A stretch of DNA of 64,000 nt from Sinorhizobium medicae (GTDB lineage: Bacteria > Pseudomonadota > Alphaproteobacteria > Rhizobiales > Rhizobiaceae), in contig NZ_VITA01000014.1 in the NCBI RefSeq assembly GCF_007827695.1, positions 1 to 64,000 of the forward strand. Direction: 5' to 3'. A model generated the notes under the pieces. The model was not told where the DNA came from, made no database searches, and saw only the letters and a list, made by a program, of their open reading frames with translations. The position numbers were made by a program, and so were the translations under genes. Below, piece after piece: positions 45,739 to 54,154 of the stretch; positions within the stretch are counted from its first letter, which is position 1, and every line of letters begins with the position of its first letter.

Positions 45739-46683
45739 TCAATTGGTCTGGTCCGCGACATGACAGGCCACCTGGTGGCCGGGCTTGATGGAGCGGAATT
45801 CGGGATCGGCGACACGGCAAAGCTGGGTCGCCAGCGGGCAGCGGGTGTGGAACCGACAGCCCGACGGAATGTTGCTCGGGCTTGGCAAATCGCCGCCGAG
45901 GGGAGCCGCCTGCCGCGGCCGCGACGGATCGGGAACGGCGGCCATCAGGGCGCGCGTGTAAGGATGGCGCGGGTCCGACCACAGCGTCTCGTTGTCGGCG
46001 CTTTCGACGATCCGGCCGAGATACATGACCAGCACCCGGTCGCAGAAATAGCGCACCACCGACAGGTCATGGCTGATGAAGAGATAGGAGAGACCAAACT
46101 CCTTCTTCATCTCCACCAGAAGGTTCAGGATTTGTGCCTGGATCGACAGGTCGAGCGCCGAAACGGGCTCGTCGCAGACGATCAGATCCGGATTGAGCAG
46201 AAGCGCGCGGGCGATGCCGATCCTTTGCCGCTGGCCGCCAGAGAATTCGTGGGGATAGCGATTGATGGCGTCGGCAGGCAGCCCCACCTTGGCAATGATG
46301 CCGGCGACGGTGCGACGGCGCGCCGGCCTATTGCCGGCCTTATGCACGATTAGCGGCGCTTCCAGGATTTCACCGATCGTATGTCGCGGATTGAGCGACG
46401 CGAACGGATCCTGGAAGATCATCTGGATCGACTTGCGAACGTTTCTGAGCCGACCCTGATCGAGTGTCGTGATGTCCTCGCCCTTGAACTCGATCCGCCC
46501 CTCGGTCGGATCGACCAGGCGCAGAAGCGTCTTGCCGAGCGTCGACTTGCCGCAACCGCTTTCGCCGACAAGCCCGACCGTCTCGCCACGCTCGACCACG
46601 AGATCGACGCCATCGACCGAACGCAGCAGTCCGTCGCGCGTCTTGTAGTGCGTCTTGAGATCAGAGGCTAAGATGAGCGGCAT
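45739..46683 (-). CDS. Peptide/nickel-type ABC transporter ATPase, second subunit (OppF/DppF-like)
   Basis: A 314-residue ATPase; the start at 46683 ([13 protein letters not shown]) overlaps the previous gene by 23 bases and removes a non-conserved extension. It has Walker [10 protein letters not shown], the Q-loop region [13 protein letters not shown], the signature [18 protein letters not shown], Walker [13 protein letters not shown] and the switch His in FISHDLSVV. The C-terminal oligopeptide-family region with clustered Cys ([13 protein letters not shown]) is present. It pairs with the ATPase at 46661 to drive import through the permeases upstream. Confidence 0.93.
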   Translation of the reverse strand: MPLILASDLKTHYKTRDGLLRSVDGVDLVVERGETVGLVGESGCGKSTLGKTLLRLVDPTEGRIEFKGEDITTLDQGRLRNVRKSIQMIFQDPFASLNPRHTIGEILEAPLIVHKAGNRPARRRTVAGIIAKVGLPADAINRYPHEFSGGQRQRIGIARALLLNPDLIVCDEPVSALDLSIQAQILNLLVEMKKEFGLSYLFISHDLSVVRYFCDRVLVMYLGRIVESADNETLWSDPRHPYTRALMAAVPDPSRPRQAAPLGGDLPSPSNIPSGCRFHTRCPLATQLCRVADPEFRSIKPGHQVACHVADQTN

Positions 46684-47668
46684 CAGGGACGGCCTTGAGG
46701 GACGAGGTGAACGGGCAGGCAACAAGGCGATCCGGCGTTTGAGCAATCAAGGGCGGCACCTGATGGCCGCAGCTCGCGCGCGCCTGGCAACAGCGCGGCC
46801 TGAAGGGACAGCCGACCTCGCCTGCCGCCGAGACGATCGAACCCGAGATCTCGGTCAGCGGACCTTCCAAATAGTGAAAGTCGTGCTTCAAGCGCGGCGA
46901 GGCCGAAAGCAGCCCGCGCGTATAGGGATGCAGCGGATCGTTGAAGAGCTCGCCGGGCAAGGCCTGCTCTACCTTACGGCCGGCATACATGACGACGACC
47001 CTGTCGGCCCATTGTGCGACGACGCCGAGATCATGGGTGATCAGCACGACCGCCATCTGCAGTTCACGTCGCAGGGTGTCGAGCAGGTCGAGCACCTGCG
47101 CCTGGATCGTTACATCCAGCGCCGTCGTCGGTTCGTCTGCTATCAGCAGTTTCGGCCGGCAGGCAACTGCCATGGCGATCATGACCCGCTGCCGCATGCC
47201 GCCCGACAGTTGGTGCGGATAGTCGTCGACGCGTTTTTCGGCGGCCGGTATGCGCACGAGCTTCAAAAGCTCGATCGCCCGTTCTCGCGCCGCCCTGCCA
47301 GACAGCTTTTCATGCGCCTTCAGCACTTCACCGATCTGGCGACCGATCGACATGACCGGATTGAGGCTCGTCATCGGCTCTTGAAAGATCATTGCGATGT
47401 CGCGCCCGCGCAAGTGTCGCATCTCGCGCGCATCGAGACCCAGAAGATCGCGGTCATCGAAGATAATTCGGCCGCTGATGACAGCTGCTGCACGCGGCAG
47501 CAATTGCATCAAGGCGAGTGCCGTCAGCGATTTGCCGGAACCGGACTCTCCGACGATCGCCAGCGTCTCGCCTGCCCTTACCTCAAAAGACAGGTTGCGG
47601 ACCGGTTCGGCGCGCGGAAAGCCAATAGTGAGGTTCTCGACCTGAAGCAGCAGCGACGTCATCGTCAA
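46661..47668 (-). CDS. Peptide/nickel-type ABC transporter ATPase, first subunit (OppD/DppD-like)
   Basis: A 335-residue ATPase with Walker [23 protein letters not shown], signature [18 protein letters not shown], Walker [13 protein letters not shown] and ITHDLGVV. The C-terminal extension carries the family cysteines ([17 protein letters not shown]). The start overlaps the stop of the permease gene upstream by 4 bases and its 3' end overlaps the second ATPase, the pattern of a tightly coupled operon. Confidence 0.93.
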   Translation of the reverse strand: MTMTSLLLQVENLTIGFPRAEPVRNLSFEVRAGETLAIVGESGSGKSLTALALMQLLPRAAAVISGRIIFDDRDLLGLDAREMRHLRGRDIAMIFQEPMTSLNPVMSIGRQIGEVLKAHEKLSGRAARERAIELLKLVRIPAAEKRVDDYPHQLSGGMRQRVMIAMAVACRPKLLIADEPTTALDVTIQAQVLDLLDTLRRELQMAVVLITHDLGVVAQWADRVVVMYAGRKVEQALPGELFNDPLHPYTRGLLSASPRLKHDFHYLEGPLTEISGSIVSAAGEVGCPFRPRCCQARASCGHQVPPLIAQTPDRLVACPFTSSLKAVPDAAHLSL

Positions 47669-48663
47669 CGATCCTGCGTGAAGCGGGGGTTGAGGGCGTC
47701 GTTCAGCCCATCACCGATGAGGTTGAGCGCAAGCACCGTGAAGACGATCGCCAGACCCGGAAGGGCTGTCAGATACCAGGCGGTTCGGACCAGTTCGCGG
47801 CCAGTGCCGATCATCGAACCCCAGCTCACGACGTTCGGGTCGCCAAGCCCCATGAAGGACAGCGCCGATTCCATCAGGATCGCCGTTGCGACCATGACCG
47901 ATGAGGTGACGATGATCGGGGGCAGCGCGTTCGGCAGGATCTCGCGGAAGATGATCCGCCCGTGACCAAACCCGAGACTGCGGGCGGCCATGACGAAGTC
48001 CTTCTCGCGGATCGTACGAAACTCGGCCCTGGTCAGTCGCGCGACCGTCGGCCAGGAGATGACGGCGATTGCAAGCGTCACCGTGGTAGCCGAGGGCTGG
48101 ACGATCGCGACAAGCACTACGAGAAGCACGAAGCTGGGCAAGGTCTGGAAGATTTCGATGAGCCTGACCAGGAGATCGTCGACCCAGCCGGCGAAGTAAC
48201 CGGCGATCGCGCCGACGAACACTCCGAAGGTGAGACTGAGCGCTGTCGCCATCAGCCCCACGAACAGGGAGATGCGCGAACCGTGCAGAATGCCGGCCAG
48301 CACGTCCCGCCCGAGCGAATCCGTGCCGAGCGGGAAGGTCGGATCCTGGCCCGGCCACAGGAACGGCTTTCCGACCATCGAAAGGGGGTCGTCGGGATAG
48401 AGCACTGGGGCCAAAAGCGCGACAGCGATGACGAGTGCAAGGAATGCAGTGCCAAACAGCGCGTTGGGGTTGGCGAGGAAGACCTTCAGCGCCCGTCGCC
48501 CATTCGTAAAAGCGACCGCAGCGGTTGGCTGGGAACGCGCGTCGGGCGCCTTCACGTTGGACCAGGCTGGACGTTCCGGCGCGGTCGCCTGCTCGCTCGT
48601 CGCCGGAGCAGCATAGGCGCCGCCCGTGACAGCCGGAAAAGCCCCGAAGTCGGTGGTGGACAT
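47665..48663 (-). CDS. ABC transporter permease, OppC/DppC-like
   Basis: A 332-residue inner-membrane protein. The start at 48663 overlaps the stop of the first permease by one base (TGATG). An unusually long hydrophilic N-terminus of about 60 residues, rich in Ala and Pro, precedes the first membrane segment (GTAFLALVIAVALLAPVLYP). The permease loop motif (EFRTIREKDFVMAARSLGFG, coupling helix) and C-terminal ALSFMGLGDPNVVSWGSMI are standard for the family. Confidence 0.92.
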   Translation of the reverse strand: MSTTDFGAFPAVTGGAYAAPATSEQATAPERPAWSNVKAPDARSQPTAAVAFTNGRRALKVFLANPNALFGTAFLALVIAVALLAPVLYPDDPLSMVGKPFLWPGQDPTFPLGTDSLGRDVLAGILHGSRISLFVGLMATALSLTFGVFVGAIAGYFAGWVDDLLVRLIEIFQTLPSFVLLVVLVAIVQPSATTVTLAIAVISWPTVARLTRAEFRTIREKDFVMAARSLGFGHGRIIFREILPNALPPIIVTSSVMVATAILMESALSFMGLGDPNVVSWGSMIGTGRELVRTAWYLTALPGLAIVFTVLALNLIGDGLNDALNPRFTQDR

Positions 48664-49649
48664 CAGCGCGCTCCAATTCGAGGGTCGAGCCAGGCGTGGA
48701 CGAGGTCCACTGCGGCGTTCGCAATGATAACAAGAAGAGAGGACAGGAGCAGGATGCCGAGCAATACGGTGAAATCTCGGCCCATGACCGCCTCGAAGGC
48801 AAGCCTGCCGAGACCCGGCCAACTGTAGACTGTTTCCACCACCACGGCGCCGCCGAGCATGCCGCCGATATGCATCCCGGCCATGGTCGTGATCGGGATC
48901 AGCGCATTGCGCAGAATGTGCCTCGCCGTCACGCCAAACGGCGTCAACCCCTTGGCATAGGCAGTGCGCACGAAATCCTGGCTTTTGACTTCGAGCATGG
49001 CTGCACGGGTCAGCCGCGCATAGATCGCAACGTAGAACAGCGCGAGCGAGGTCGCCGGCAGCACCATGTAGCGTGCCGTGTCGAAGAGCGCCGGCAAGCC
49101 TTTCAGCTGGGAACCGATGGTGCCCGCGCCGCCGCTCGGCAGCCAGCCGAGCTTGATCGAAAAGAGCACGATCAGCATCAGACCAATCCAGAAGCTCGGG
49201 ATCGAATAGAAAAGCAGCGAGAACACCGACAGCACGCGGTCAGGGATCCGCCCCGCAAAGTTTGCCATCAGCGATCCCAGGACGATGCCGAGAAGGATCG
49301 CGATCAAGAGGGCCACAGCCATCAGGGTCAGTGTGCCCGGAAGGCGCTGGGCAATCAGGTCAGCGACCGGCATGCCGTAGCGCGGTGAAAATCCGAGGCT
49401 GAACTGGGCGAGGTTGCCCAGATAGGTCGCCAATTGCTCGAGTACGGGGCTGTCCAGCCCGAAGCGGGCTCTTAGCGCAGCGACACTCTCTTGCGTCGCC
49501 GATCCCGCCTCGCCGGCCAGAACATCCGCCGCGTCGCCAGGTGCCAGCTGCAAAAGGAAGAAATTCAGGACCACAATTCCGAGAATCGTCGGAACCGCCT
49601 GCAGAAGCGTTCGTCGAAGCGTTCGCGCAATTCTGATTAGCACCGGCAT
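48663..49649 (-). CDS. ABC transporter permease, OppB/DppB-like
   Basis: A 328-residue inner-membrane protein that starts with a membrane helix (LLQAVPTILGIVVLNFFLLQLAPGD) and has six segments in all. The coupling helix region EVKSQDFVRTAYAKGLTPFG and the C-terminal VVETVYSWPGLGRLAFEAVM are signatures of OppB/DppB. It is the first gene of the operon, divergent from the desulfinase-type operon across about 300 bases. Confidence 0.93.
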   Translation of the reverse strand: MPVLIRIARTLRRTLLQAVPTILGIVVLNFFLLQLAPGDAADVLAGEAGSATQESVAALRARFGLDSPVLEQLATYLGNLAQFSLGFSPRYGMPVADLIAQRLPGTLTLMAVALLIAILLGIVLGSLMANFAGRIPDRVLSVFSLLFYSIPSFWIGLMLIVLFSIKLGWLPSGGAGTIGSQLKGLPALFDTARYMVLPATSLALFYVAIYARLTRAAMLEVKSQDFVRTAYAKGLTPFGVTARHILRNALIPITTMAGMHIGGMLGGAVVVETVYSWPGLGRLAFEAVMGRDFTVLLGILLLSSLLVIIANAAVDLVHAWLDPRIGAR

Positions 49650-49947
49650 CGATGTCGCCTCTCCGTTTGGCTGTCCGCAAACAGCGAACCTTCACCTCGG
49701 CCTGACGTTTCGCCGCGGATGATTTTTATAGTTGACTAATTACATAGTCTTTGTCAAATTTATTTTGGTAATTTCACCCTGCAACTTGCCAGATCCAGGA
49801 ACTGCATTTCCGTATTTTACGAAATCCGCTCACATTGTGGAATAGTAATCCTACCTTAGTACAGCCCATTGCAATGACCGACTAAGAAGCGGCGCTCGAA
49901 CGAAAAACGCTTCCCGGCACACCCCATCAGAGACAGCGGAGAAAACT
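49650..49947. promoter_or_regulatory. Divergent promoter region of the transporter and desulfinase-like operons
   Basis: Almost 300 bases, strikingly AT-rich between about 49725 and 49860 compared with its GC-rich flanks. It must hold both promoters. Within it is the inverted repeat listed at 49732. Shared control of uptake and catabolism from this region is likely, but no regulator gene is adjacent. Confidence 0.55.
49732..49757. promoter_or_regulatory. Nested inverted repeats in the divergent region
   Basis: GACTA (49734-49738) and TAGTC (49745-49749) form a perfect inverted repeat around six A/T-rich bases. An outer pair TTGAC (49732-49736) and GTCAA (49753-49757) repeats the idea. These are candidate operators for a sulfur- or substrate-responsive regulator such as a LysR-type protein; the regulator is not in the window. 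Confidence 0.4.
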
Positions 49948-50988
49948 GTGACGCGTAAAAATGCCATCTCACAAATCTGGTACACCCGCTGCCCTGTCCC
50001 GACACCAGTGGGCCTTGCCACCCAGCTTGGTCTTCTCGACACGGCATTTGCCGCCGAGGGCATCACGCTCAACTCCATCATCGACAGCAAGGATCGCTCC
50101 ATCCGGTCCAGCCACTTCGATCACCATCTCGACTATTCGTTTCGCCATGGCGGCAATGTCCCGCCGGTCCGCGCCCGCTCGGAAGGCAACCCGACGCGGC
50201 TTGTCGGCATCACATGGACCGATGAGTTCCAGGCCATCATCACGTTGCCGGGCACCGGCATCAAAACGACACGCGACCTTTTTGGCCGGCGCTTCGGCAT
50301 TGCGCGCCGTCCGCCAGGCATCGTCGACTTCATGGCCGCCACCGCGCTGAAAGGCCTTGTTTCCGCACTGTCGCTCGAAGGGCTCGCACCCTCCGATGTC
50401 GAGATCGTCGATATCCCGCTTTCCGAAAGCGTGCTCGATGGCAGAGAGGGTCCCCAGCTCTACGGCCTGCGCAACCGTCAAGCCTATGGCCCCGAAATCG
50501 CCGCGCTGCTGCGCGGCGAGGTCGACGCAATCTATGTCAAAGGTACGCCCGGCATTGCCGTGGCCAATCTCTTTGCGGCCCACATGGTCGCGGAATTCGG
50601 CTTTCACCCCGACCCGAAGATCCGCATCAATTCCGGCTCCCCACGGGTGTTGACCGTCGATGAACGGCTGGCGCAAGACCGCCCCGATCTCGTCGCCAAG
50701 CTGATCGCGACTTTGAAGCAGGCTGGCGCCTGGGCCGAAGAACATCCGGACGAGGTGCGCCGCTTCGTTGCCCGCGAGGTCGGCGCATCCGAAGAGGTCG
50801 TGGCTGCGGCCAACGGTCCGGATCTCCACAAACATCTCGGCATCGGCCTTGAACCGACACTCGTCGAGGCGATCGGGCACTACAAGGACTTCCTGCATGA
50901 ATGGGGTTTCCTGGCGAGCAACTTCGACATCGACACATGGGTCGACCACCGCCCCTGGGCGGAACTCGACATCCGCGCTGTCGCTTGA
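49948..50988 (+). CDS. DszB-like desulfinase homologue 1
   Basis: A 346-residue protein starting at GTG with AGCGGAG upstream. It has the periplasmic-binding-protein-like fold of SsuA/NMT1 proteins but no signal peptide. The active-site residues of the desulfinase DszB (Cys27, His60, Arg70) appear to be matched: Cys15 in YTRCPVPTP (DszB: SNCPVPN), His56 in SSHF and Arg66 in SFRHGGNVPP (DszB: TRFGGEIPP), with the same His-to-Arg spacing of ten residues. It is therefore more likely a cytoplasmic hydrolase releasing sulfite from an organic sulfinate than a transport protein. The substrate is unknown. First gene of the operon. Confidence 0.75.
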   Translation: MTRKNAISQIWYTRCPVPTPVGLATQLGLLDTAFAAEGITLNSIIDSKDRSIRSSHFDHHLDYSFRHGGNVPPVRARSEGNPTRLVGITWTDEFQAIITLPGTGIKTTRDLFGRRFGIARRPPGIVDFMAATALKGLVSALSLEGLAPSDVEIVDIPLSESVLDGREGPQLYGLRNRQAYGPEIAALLRGEVDAIYVKGTPGIAVANLFAAHMVAEFGFHPDPKIRINSGSPRVLTVDERLAQDRPDLVAKLIATLKQAGAWAEEHPDEVRRFVAREVGASEEVVAAANGPDLHKHLGIGLEPTLVEAIGHYKDFLHEWGFLASNFDIDTWVDHRPWAELDIRAVA

Positions 50989-51001
50989 ACGAGAGCAACA
51001 A

Positions 51002-52234
51002 ATGACCGATCCTACACGTTTCGAGGCGGTGATTGCCAAGGCCGAAGAGCTTGGAAACCGCTTCTCCCTGACTGCGCGCCACTACGATGAAACCGGCGAA
51101 TTCCCTTTCGCCAATTTCGACGCGCTCCATGAGGCAGGCCTGCTTGGCCTGGTGACGGCGCCCGAACACGGCGGTCTCGGAGGCGGATTGACGGAGGCGC
51201 TCGCCGTCGTCTCGGCAATCGCCCGCGGCGAGCCCTCGACCGCCCTCGTTCTTTCAATGCACTATAACCAGCACTACTCGGTGCGCACGTCAGGCAAATG
51301 GCCGCCGCACCTTGTCGAGCGTGTTACCAGGGCCAATCGCGAAGGTGTCGCGCTGATCAATGCCGCGCAAGTGGAGCCGCGCGTCGGTTCCCCATCGCAT
51401 GGGTCGTTGCCGCAAACCATTGCGCGGCGCGTTGGCGACCAGTGGCGCATCACCGGCCACAAGACGTATGCGACAGGCATCCCGCTCTTGCGCTGGGTGG
51501 CGGTGCTCGCCGTGACCGACGAGCCGGAGCCGCGACTGGGCTCGTTTCTCGTGCCGACGTCAGCCGATGGCATCCGCGTCGAAAAGACGTGGAACGCAAC
51601 GGGCATGCGGGCAACCAACAGCGACGACCTGATCCTCGATGACGTCGCGATCCCGCTCGAAGATGTTCTCGACATCGCGCCTGCGAGCGAAGGCCTGAAA
51701 CGCGATGAGCGCATGGGTGCCTGGTACTTCAGTCTCGTTCCAGCGATCTACGACGGCGCGGCGCGCGGCGCCCGCGACTGGCTGATCGAGTTCACCACCT
51801 CGCGGGCACCGGCGAGCCTCGGCGCACCGCTTTCGACCGTCCCCCGCATCCAAGACGGCCTTGGCGAGATCGAGGTGCTGCTGACCGTCAATCGCAGGCT
51901 CCTGCGCTCAATCGCCGAGGATTTCGACAGCGGACGCGCCTTCGGCGCCGACGCCGCGGCGGTCAAGCACACGGTCATCGCAAACGCGATCACTGTGACG
52001 ACCCTTGCACTGGAACTCGGCGGCAACCCCGGCATCAGCCGCGACAATCCGCTGGAGCGTCACCATCGCGATGCGCTTTCCGGCAAGGCGCACGCTCCAC
52101 AGAACAACCTCATCCGCACGATGCTCGCCAAAGCCGTGTTCAGCCGCCACGCCGAAGCACCTGCTGTTGCGCTTGAGCCGGTGCCGGTTCGGCCGCACCA
52201 GCAGCCCCGTCTTGCCGTCGTCGGCCGCAGCTAG
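51002..52234 (+). CDS. DszC-like flavin-dependent monooxygenase
   Basis: A 410-residue protein of the acyl-CoA dehydrogenase fold, starting at 51002, 13 bases after the first DszB-like gene. The N-terminal helical domain contains FDALHEAGLLGLVTAPEHGG, the middle beta domain DQWRITGHKTYATGIPLLRW, and the C-terminal bundle LALELGGNPGISRDNPLERH followed by HRDALSGKAHAP, where the His-His-Arg segment marks the flavin site of the DszC/SfnB group. DszC oxidises a thioether to the sulfone with FMNH2 and O2. A reductase to supply FMNH2 is required. Sandwiched between two DszB-like genes. Confidence 0.8.
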   Translation: MTDPTRFEAVIAKAEELGNRFSLTARHYDETGEFPFANFDALHEAGLLGLVTAPEHGGLGGGLTEALAVVSAIARGEPSTALVLSMHYNQHYSVRTSGKWPPHLVERVTRANREGVALINAAQVEPRVGSPSHGSLPQTIARRVGDQWRITGHKTYATGIPLLRWVAVLAVTDEPEPRLGSFLVPTSADGIRVEKTWNATGMRATNSDDLILDDVAIPLEDVLDIAPASEGLKRDERMGAWYFSLVPAIYDGAARGARDWLIEFTTSRAPASLGAPLSTVPRIQDGLGEIEVLLTVNRRLLRSIAEDFDSGRAFGADAAAVKHTVIANAITVTTLALELGGNPGISRDNPLERHHRDALSGKAHAPQNNLIRTMLAKAVFSRHAEAPAVALEPVPVRPHQQPRLAVVGRS

Positions 52235-52244
52235 GAGTTTTACG

Positions 52245-53279
52245 ATGTCTTCCCCCGGTTCCGTCTGGTACACGCGCTGCCCCGCCCCGACCCCGCTGTC
52301 GATCGCCTATCAGCTCGGCTGGCTCGACAAAAAGTTTCTGAACGCCGGCGTTGCCGTGCGCTCGATCCGCGACAGCAAGGATCCGTCGGTCCGGCAGAGC
52401 CACTTTACTCATGCGCTGGATTACTCGTTCCGGCAGGGCGGCAACATTCCACCGATCTGGGCGCGATCCGGCGGTCGCGAGACACGCGTCGTCGGCATCA
52501 CCACGACAGACGAGTTCCAGGCAATCATCGCGCTCCCAGGTTCCGGTATCGCTGTGGCGAAAGACTTAAAAGGGCGCCGCATCGGCGTGCCGCGCAAGCC
52601 CAATTCCGACGTCGTCGATTTCCAGCGGGCCACCGCATTGAAAGGCATCGTCTCGGCGCTTTCGCTCGGCGGGCTCGATCACCGAGATGTCGAACTCGTC
52701 TACCTCGACACCAACGAAGGCGATCTGATCGAACGCGGCAATGGTGCCTTCCTGGGCTTGAAGCGTCGATATCCCTATGGCGACGAACTTTTGGCCCTGG
52801 CCTCCGGCAAGATCGACGCCTTTTTCGTCAAAGGTGCCGAAGGCATCGTGCTCGCCAATCAGATCGGTGCAGTGGTGGTGGCAGAATTCGGCTTCCATCC
52901 GGATCCGACGATCCGCATCAACAATGGCACGCCGAGACCACTGACGGTCGACGCCCGCTTTCTTGACGAGCATTTCGATCTCGTCGTCGATCTCGTAGCG
53001 ACGGTTGCGGGCGTCGGCGACTGGGCGACTTCCAACCCCGATACCGCGGTTCGGTTCATCGCCAACGAGATCGGCGTTGGCGCGGATGCCGTCTGGGCAG
53101 CAAACGGCCGCGACGTCTATCGCCATCTGGCACTGAAGTTGGATCAGGACCAGATCGCCGCCTTCGACCACTTCAAGCGCTTCCTTCTCGATTGGAGCTT
53201 CATTCCTGCCGACTTCGACGTCTTCGGCTGGATCGACGGGCGGCCGCTGGAGGCCGCATTGCGGCGGTCAGCCGCATGA
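52245..53279 (+). CDS. DszB-like desulfinase homologue 2
   Basis: A 344-residue paralogue of the protein at 49948. The start follows an AGGAG ribosome binding site. The triad is again present: Cys12 in YTRCPAPTP, His53 in QSHF and Arg63 in SFRQGGNIPP, ten residues apart. The two proteins share long blocks (GITTTDEFQAIIALPGSGI; ALKGIVSALSLGGL; VVAEFGFHPDPTIRIN) and no signal peptide. Two copies flanking one monooxygenase suggest duplication followed by specialisation, or a heteromeric enzyme. The stop overlaps the next start (ATGA). Confidence 0.75.
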   Translation: MSSPGSVWYTRCPAPTPLSIAYQLGWLDKKFLNAGVAVRSIRDSKDPSVRQSHFTHALDYSFRQGGNIPPIWARSGGRETRVVGITTTDEFQAIIALPGSGIAVAKDLKGRRIGVPRKPNSDVVDFQRATALKGIVSALSLGGLDHRDVELVYLDTNEGDLIERGNGAFLGLKRRYPYGDELLALASGKIDAFFVKGAEGIVLANQIGAVVVAEFGFHPDPTIRINNGTPRPLTVDARFLDEHFDLVVDLVATVAGVGDWATSNPDTAVRFIANEIGVGADAVWAANGRDVYRHLALKLDQDQIAAFDHFKRFLLDWSFIPADFDVFGWIDGRPLEAALRRSAA

Positions 53280-54154
53280 GCATTCGACCGAGCCTCGTGA
53301 CCGGCGCCACAGGCAAGCTTGGGCGGCTGATCGTCGAACGACTGGTCGCGCTCGGGCAGCCGGTCCGCGTCTTCACCCGACGCCCTGAAACGGCCCGTAG
53401 CCTGTTCGGCGAGACCGTGCAGATCGCCACCGGCGACTTCGGTGACCGAGCCTCGCTCGAAGCGGCTGTTGGCGGCGTTGGACGCCTTCTCCTGCTGTCG
53501 CCTATCAGCACGAGGCTCGTCACCGATCAGATCGCCGCCGTGGATGCCGCGGTCGCCGCAAACACTAAGCGCATCGTCAAGATTTCGGGCTCCGACTGGA
53601 CGATCGAACCGGCAGGCAATTCGATATCGGGTGCCGCACACGCGGCCGTGGAGCAACACCTCAACAGCCTTCCCGTCGAAACGGTTTCGCTTCGGCCCAA
53701 TGCCTGGATGCAGGTCTCGCTGGCCAACACAATCACGCGGGCCATAACGAGCAGCCAGGTCATCGCACCCAACCTTAGTGCCGGCATTGGCTATATCGAT
53801 GCGCGCGACATTGCCGACGTCGCCGTGCATCAGCTGCTTGCCGACCGTATCCGCGGTCGCACGCTCAACATTACTGGCCCGGACATCGTATCGTTCAAGC
53901 AGATCGCTGCCCTGTTAACGGCGGCGTTGGACCGGCCGGTTGCCGCACTCGAGAAGCCGCCCCAGGCCGCTTCTGGCGATGGTGACTTCGAGCATCGCGC
54001 CGTTGCGCAATTCGTAAGGTTGATCGCAGCCGACCGCGCCGCGGTGACGACCGACGTGGTGCCAACGCTTCTCGGCCGTTCGCCCCGTACCGTCGCCGAC
54101 TTCATACTGGAACAGGTCGCCGCAGCGACGGCGATCCCGGAGTATCAGCCGTGA
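53276..54154 (+). CDS. NmrA-like NAD(P)-binding protein
   Basis: A 292-residue Rossmann-fold protein. The nucleotide site is VTGATGKLGRLIVERLVALG, followed by VRVFTRRPETARSLFG. The rest matches NmrA/SDRa5-type atypical short-chain dehydrogenases such as quinone reductase QorB-like proteins (VSLRPNAWMQ; IGYIDARDIADVAVHQLL; LNITGPDIVSF). There is no clear Tyr-xxx-Lys catalytic pair. It might reduce a quinone or a carbonyl of the desulfurised product. Coupled to both neighbours by 4-base overlaps. Confidence 0.8.
   Translation: MSIRPSLVTGATGKLGRLIVERLVALGQPVRVFTRRPETARSLFGETVQIATGDFGDRASLEAAVGGVGRLLLLSPISTRLVTDQIAAVDAAVAANTKRIVKISGSDWTIEPAGNSISGAAHAAVEQHLNSLPVETVSLRPNAWMQVSLANTITRAITSSQVIAPNLSAGIGYIDARDIADVAVHQLLADRIRGRTLNITGPDIVSFKQIAALLTAALDRPVAALEKPPQAASGDGDFEHRAVAQFVRLIAADRAAVTTDVVPTLLGRSPRTVADFILEQVAAATAIPEYQP

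Noticed and set aside
46655-47965. A 436-residue plus-strand open frame
   Set aside because: It is antisense to the clearly real DppD-like ATPase and has no domain of its own; long antisense frames are common in GC-rich genes.
49969-51039. A 356-residue minus-strand open frame
   Set aside because: Antisense to the first DszB-like gene, no motif or start signal.
49948-53279. Annotation of the two SsuA-like proteins as periplasmic binding proteins
   Set aside because: Neither has a signal peptide, both keep the DszB triad, and they sit inside an enzyme operon; the enzyme reading explains more, though it is unproven.
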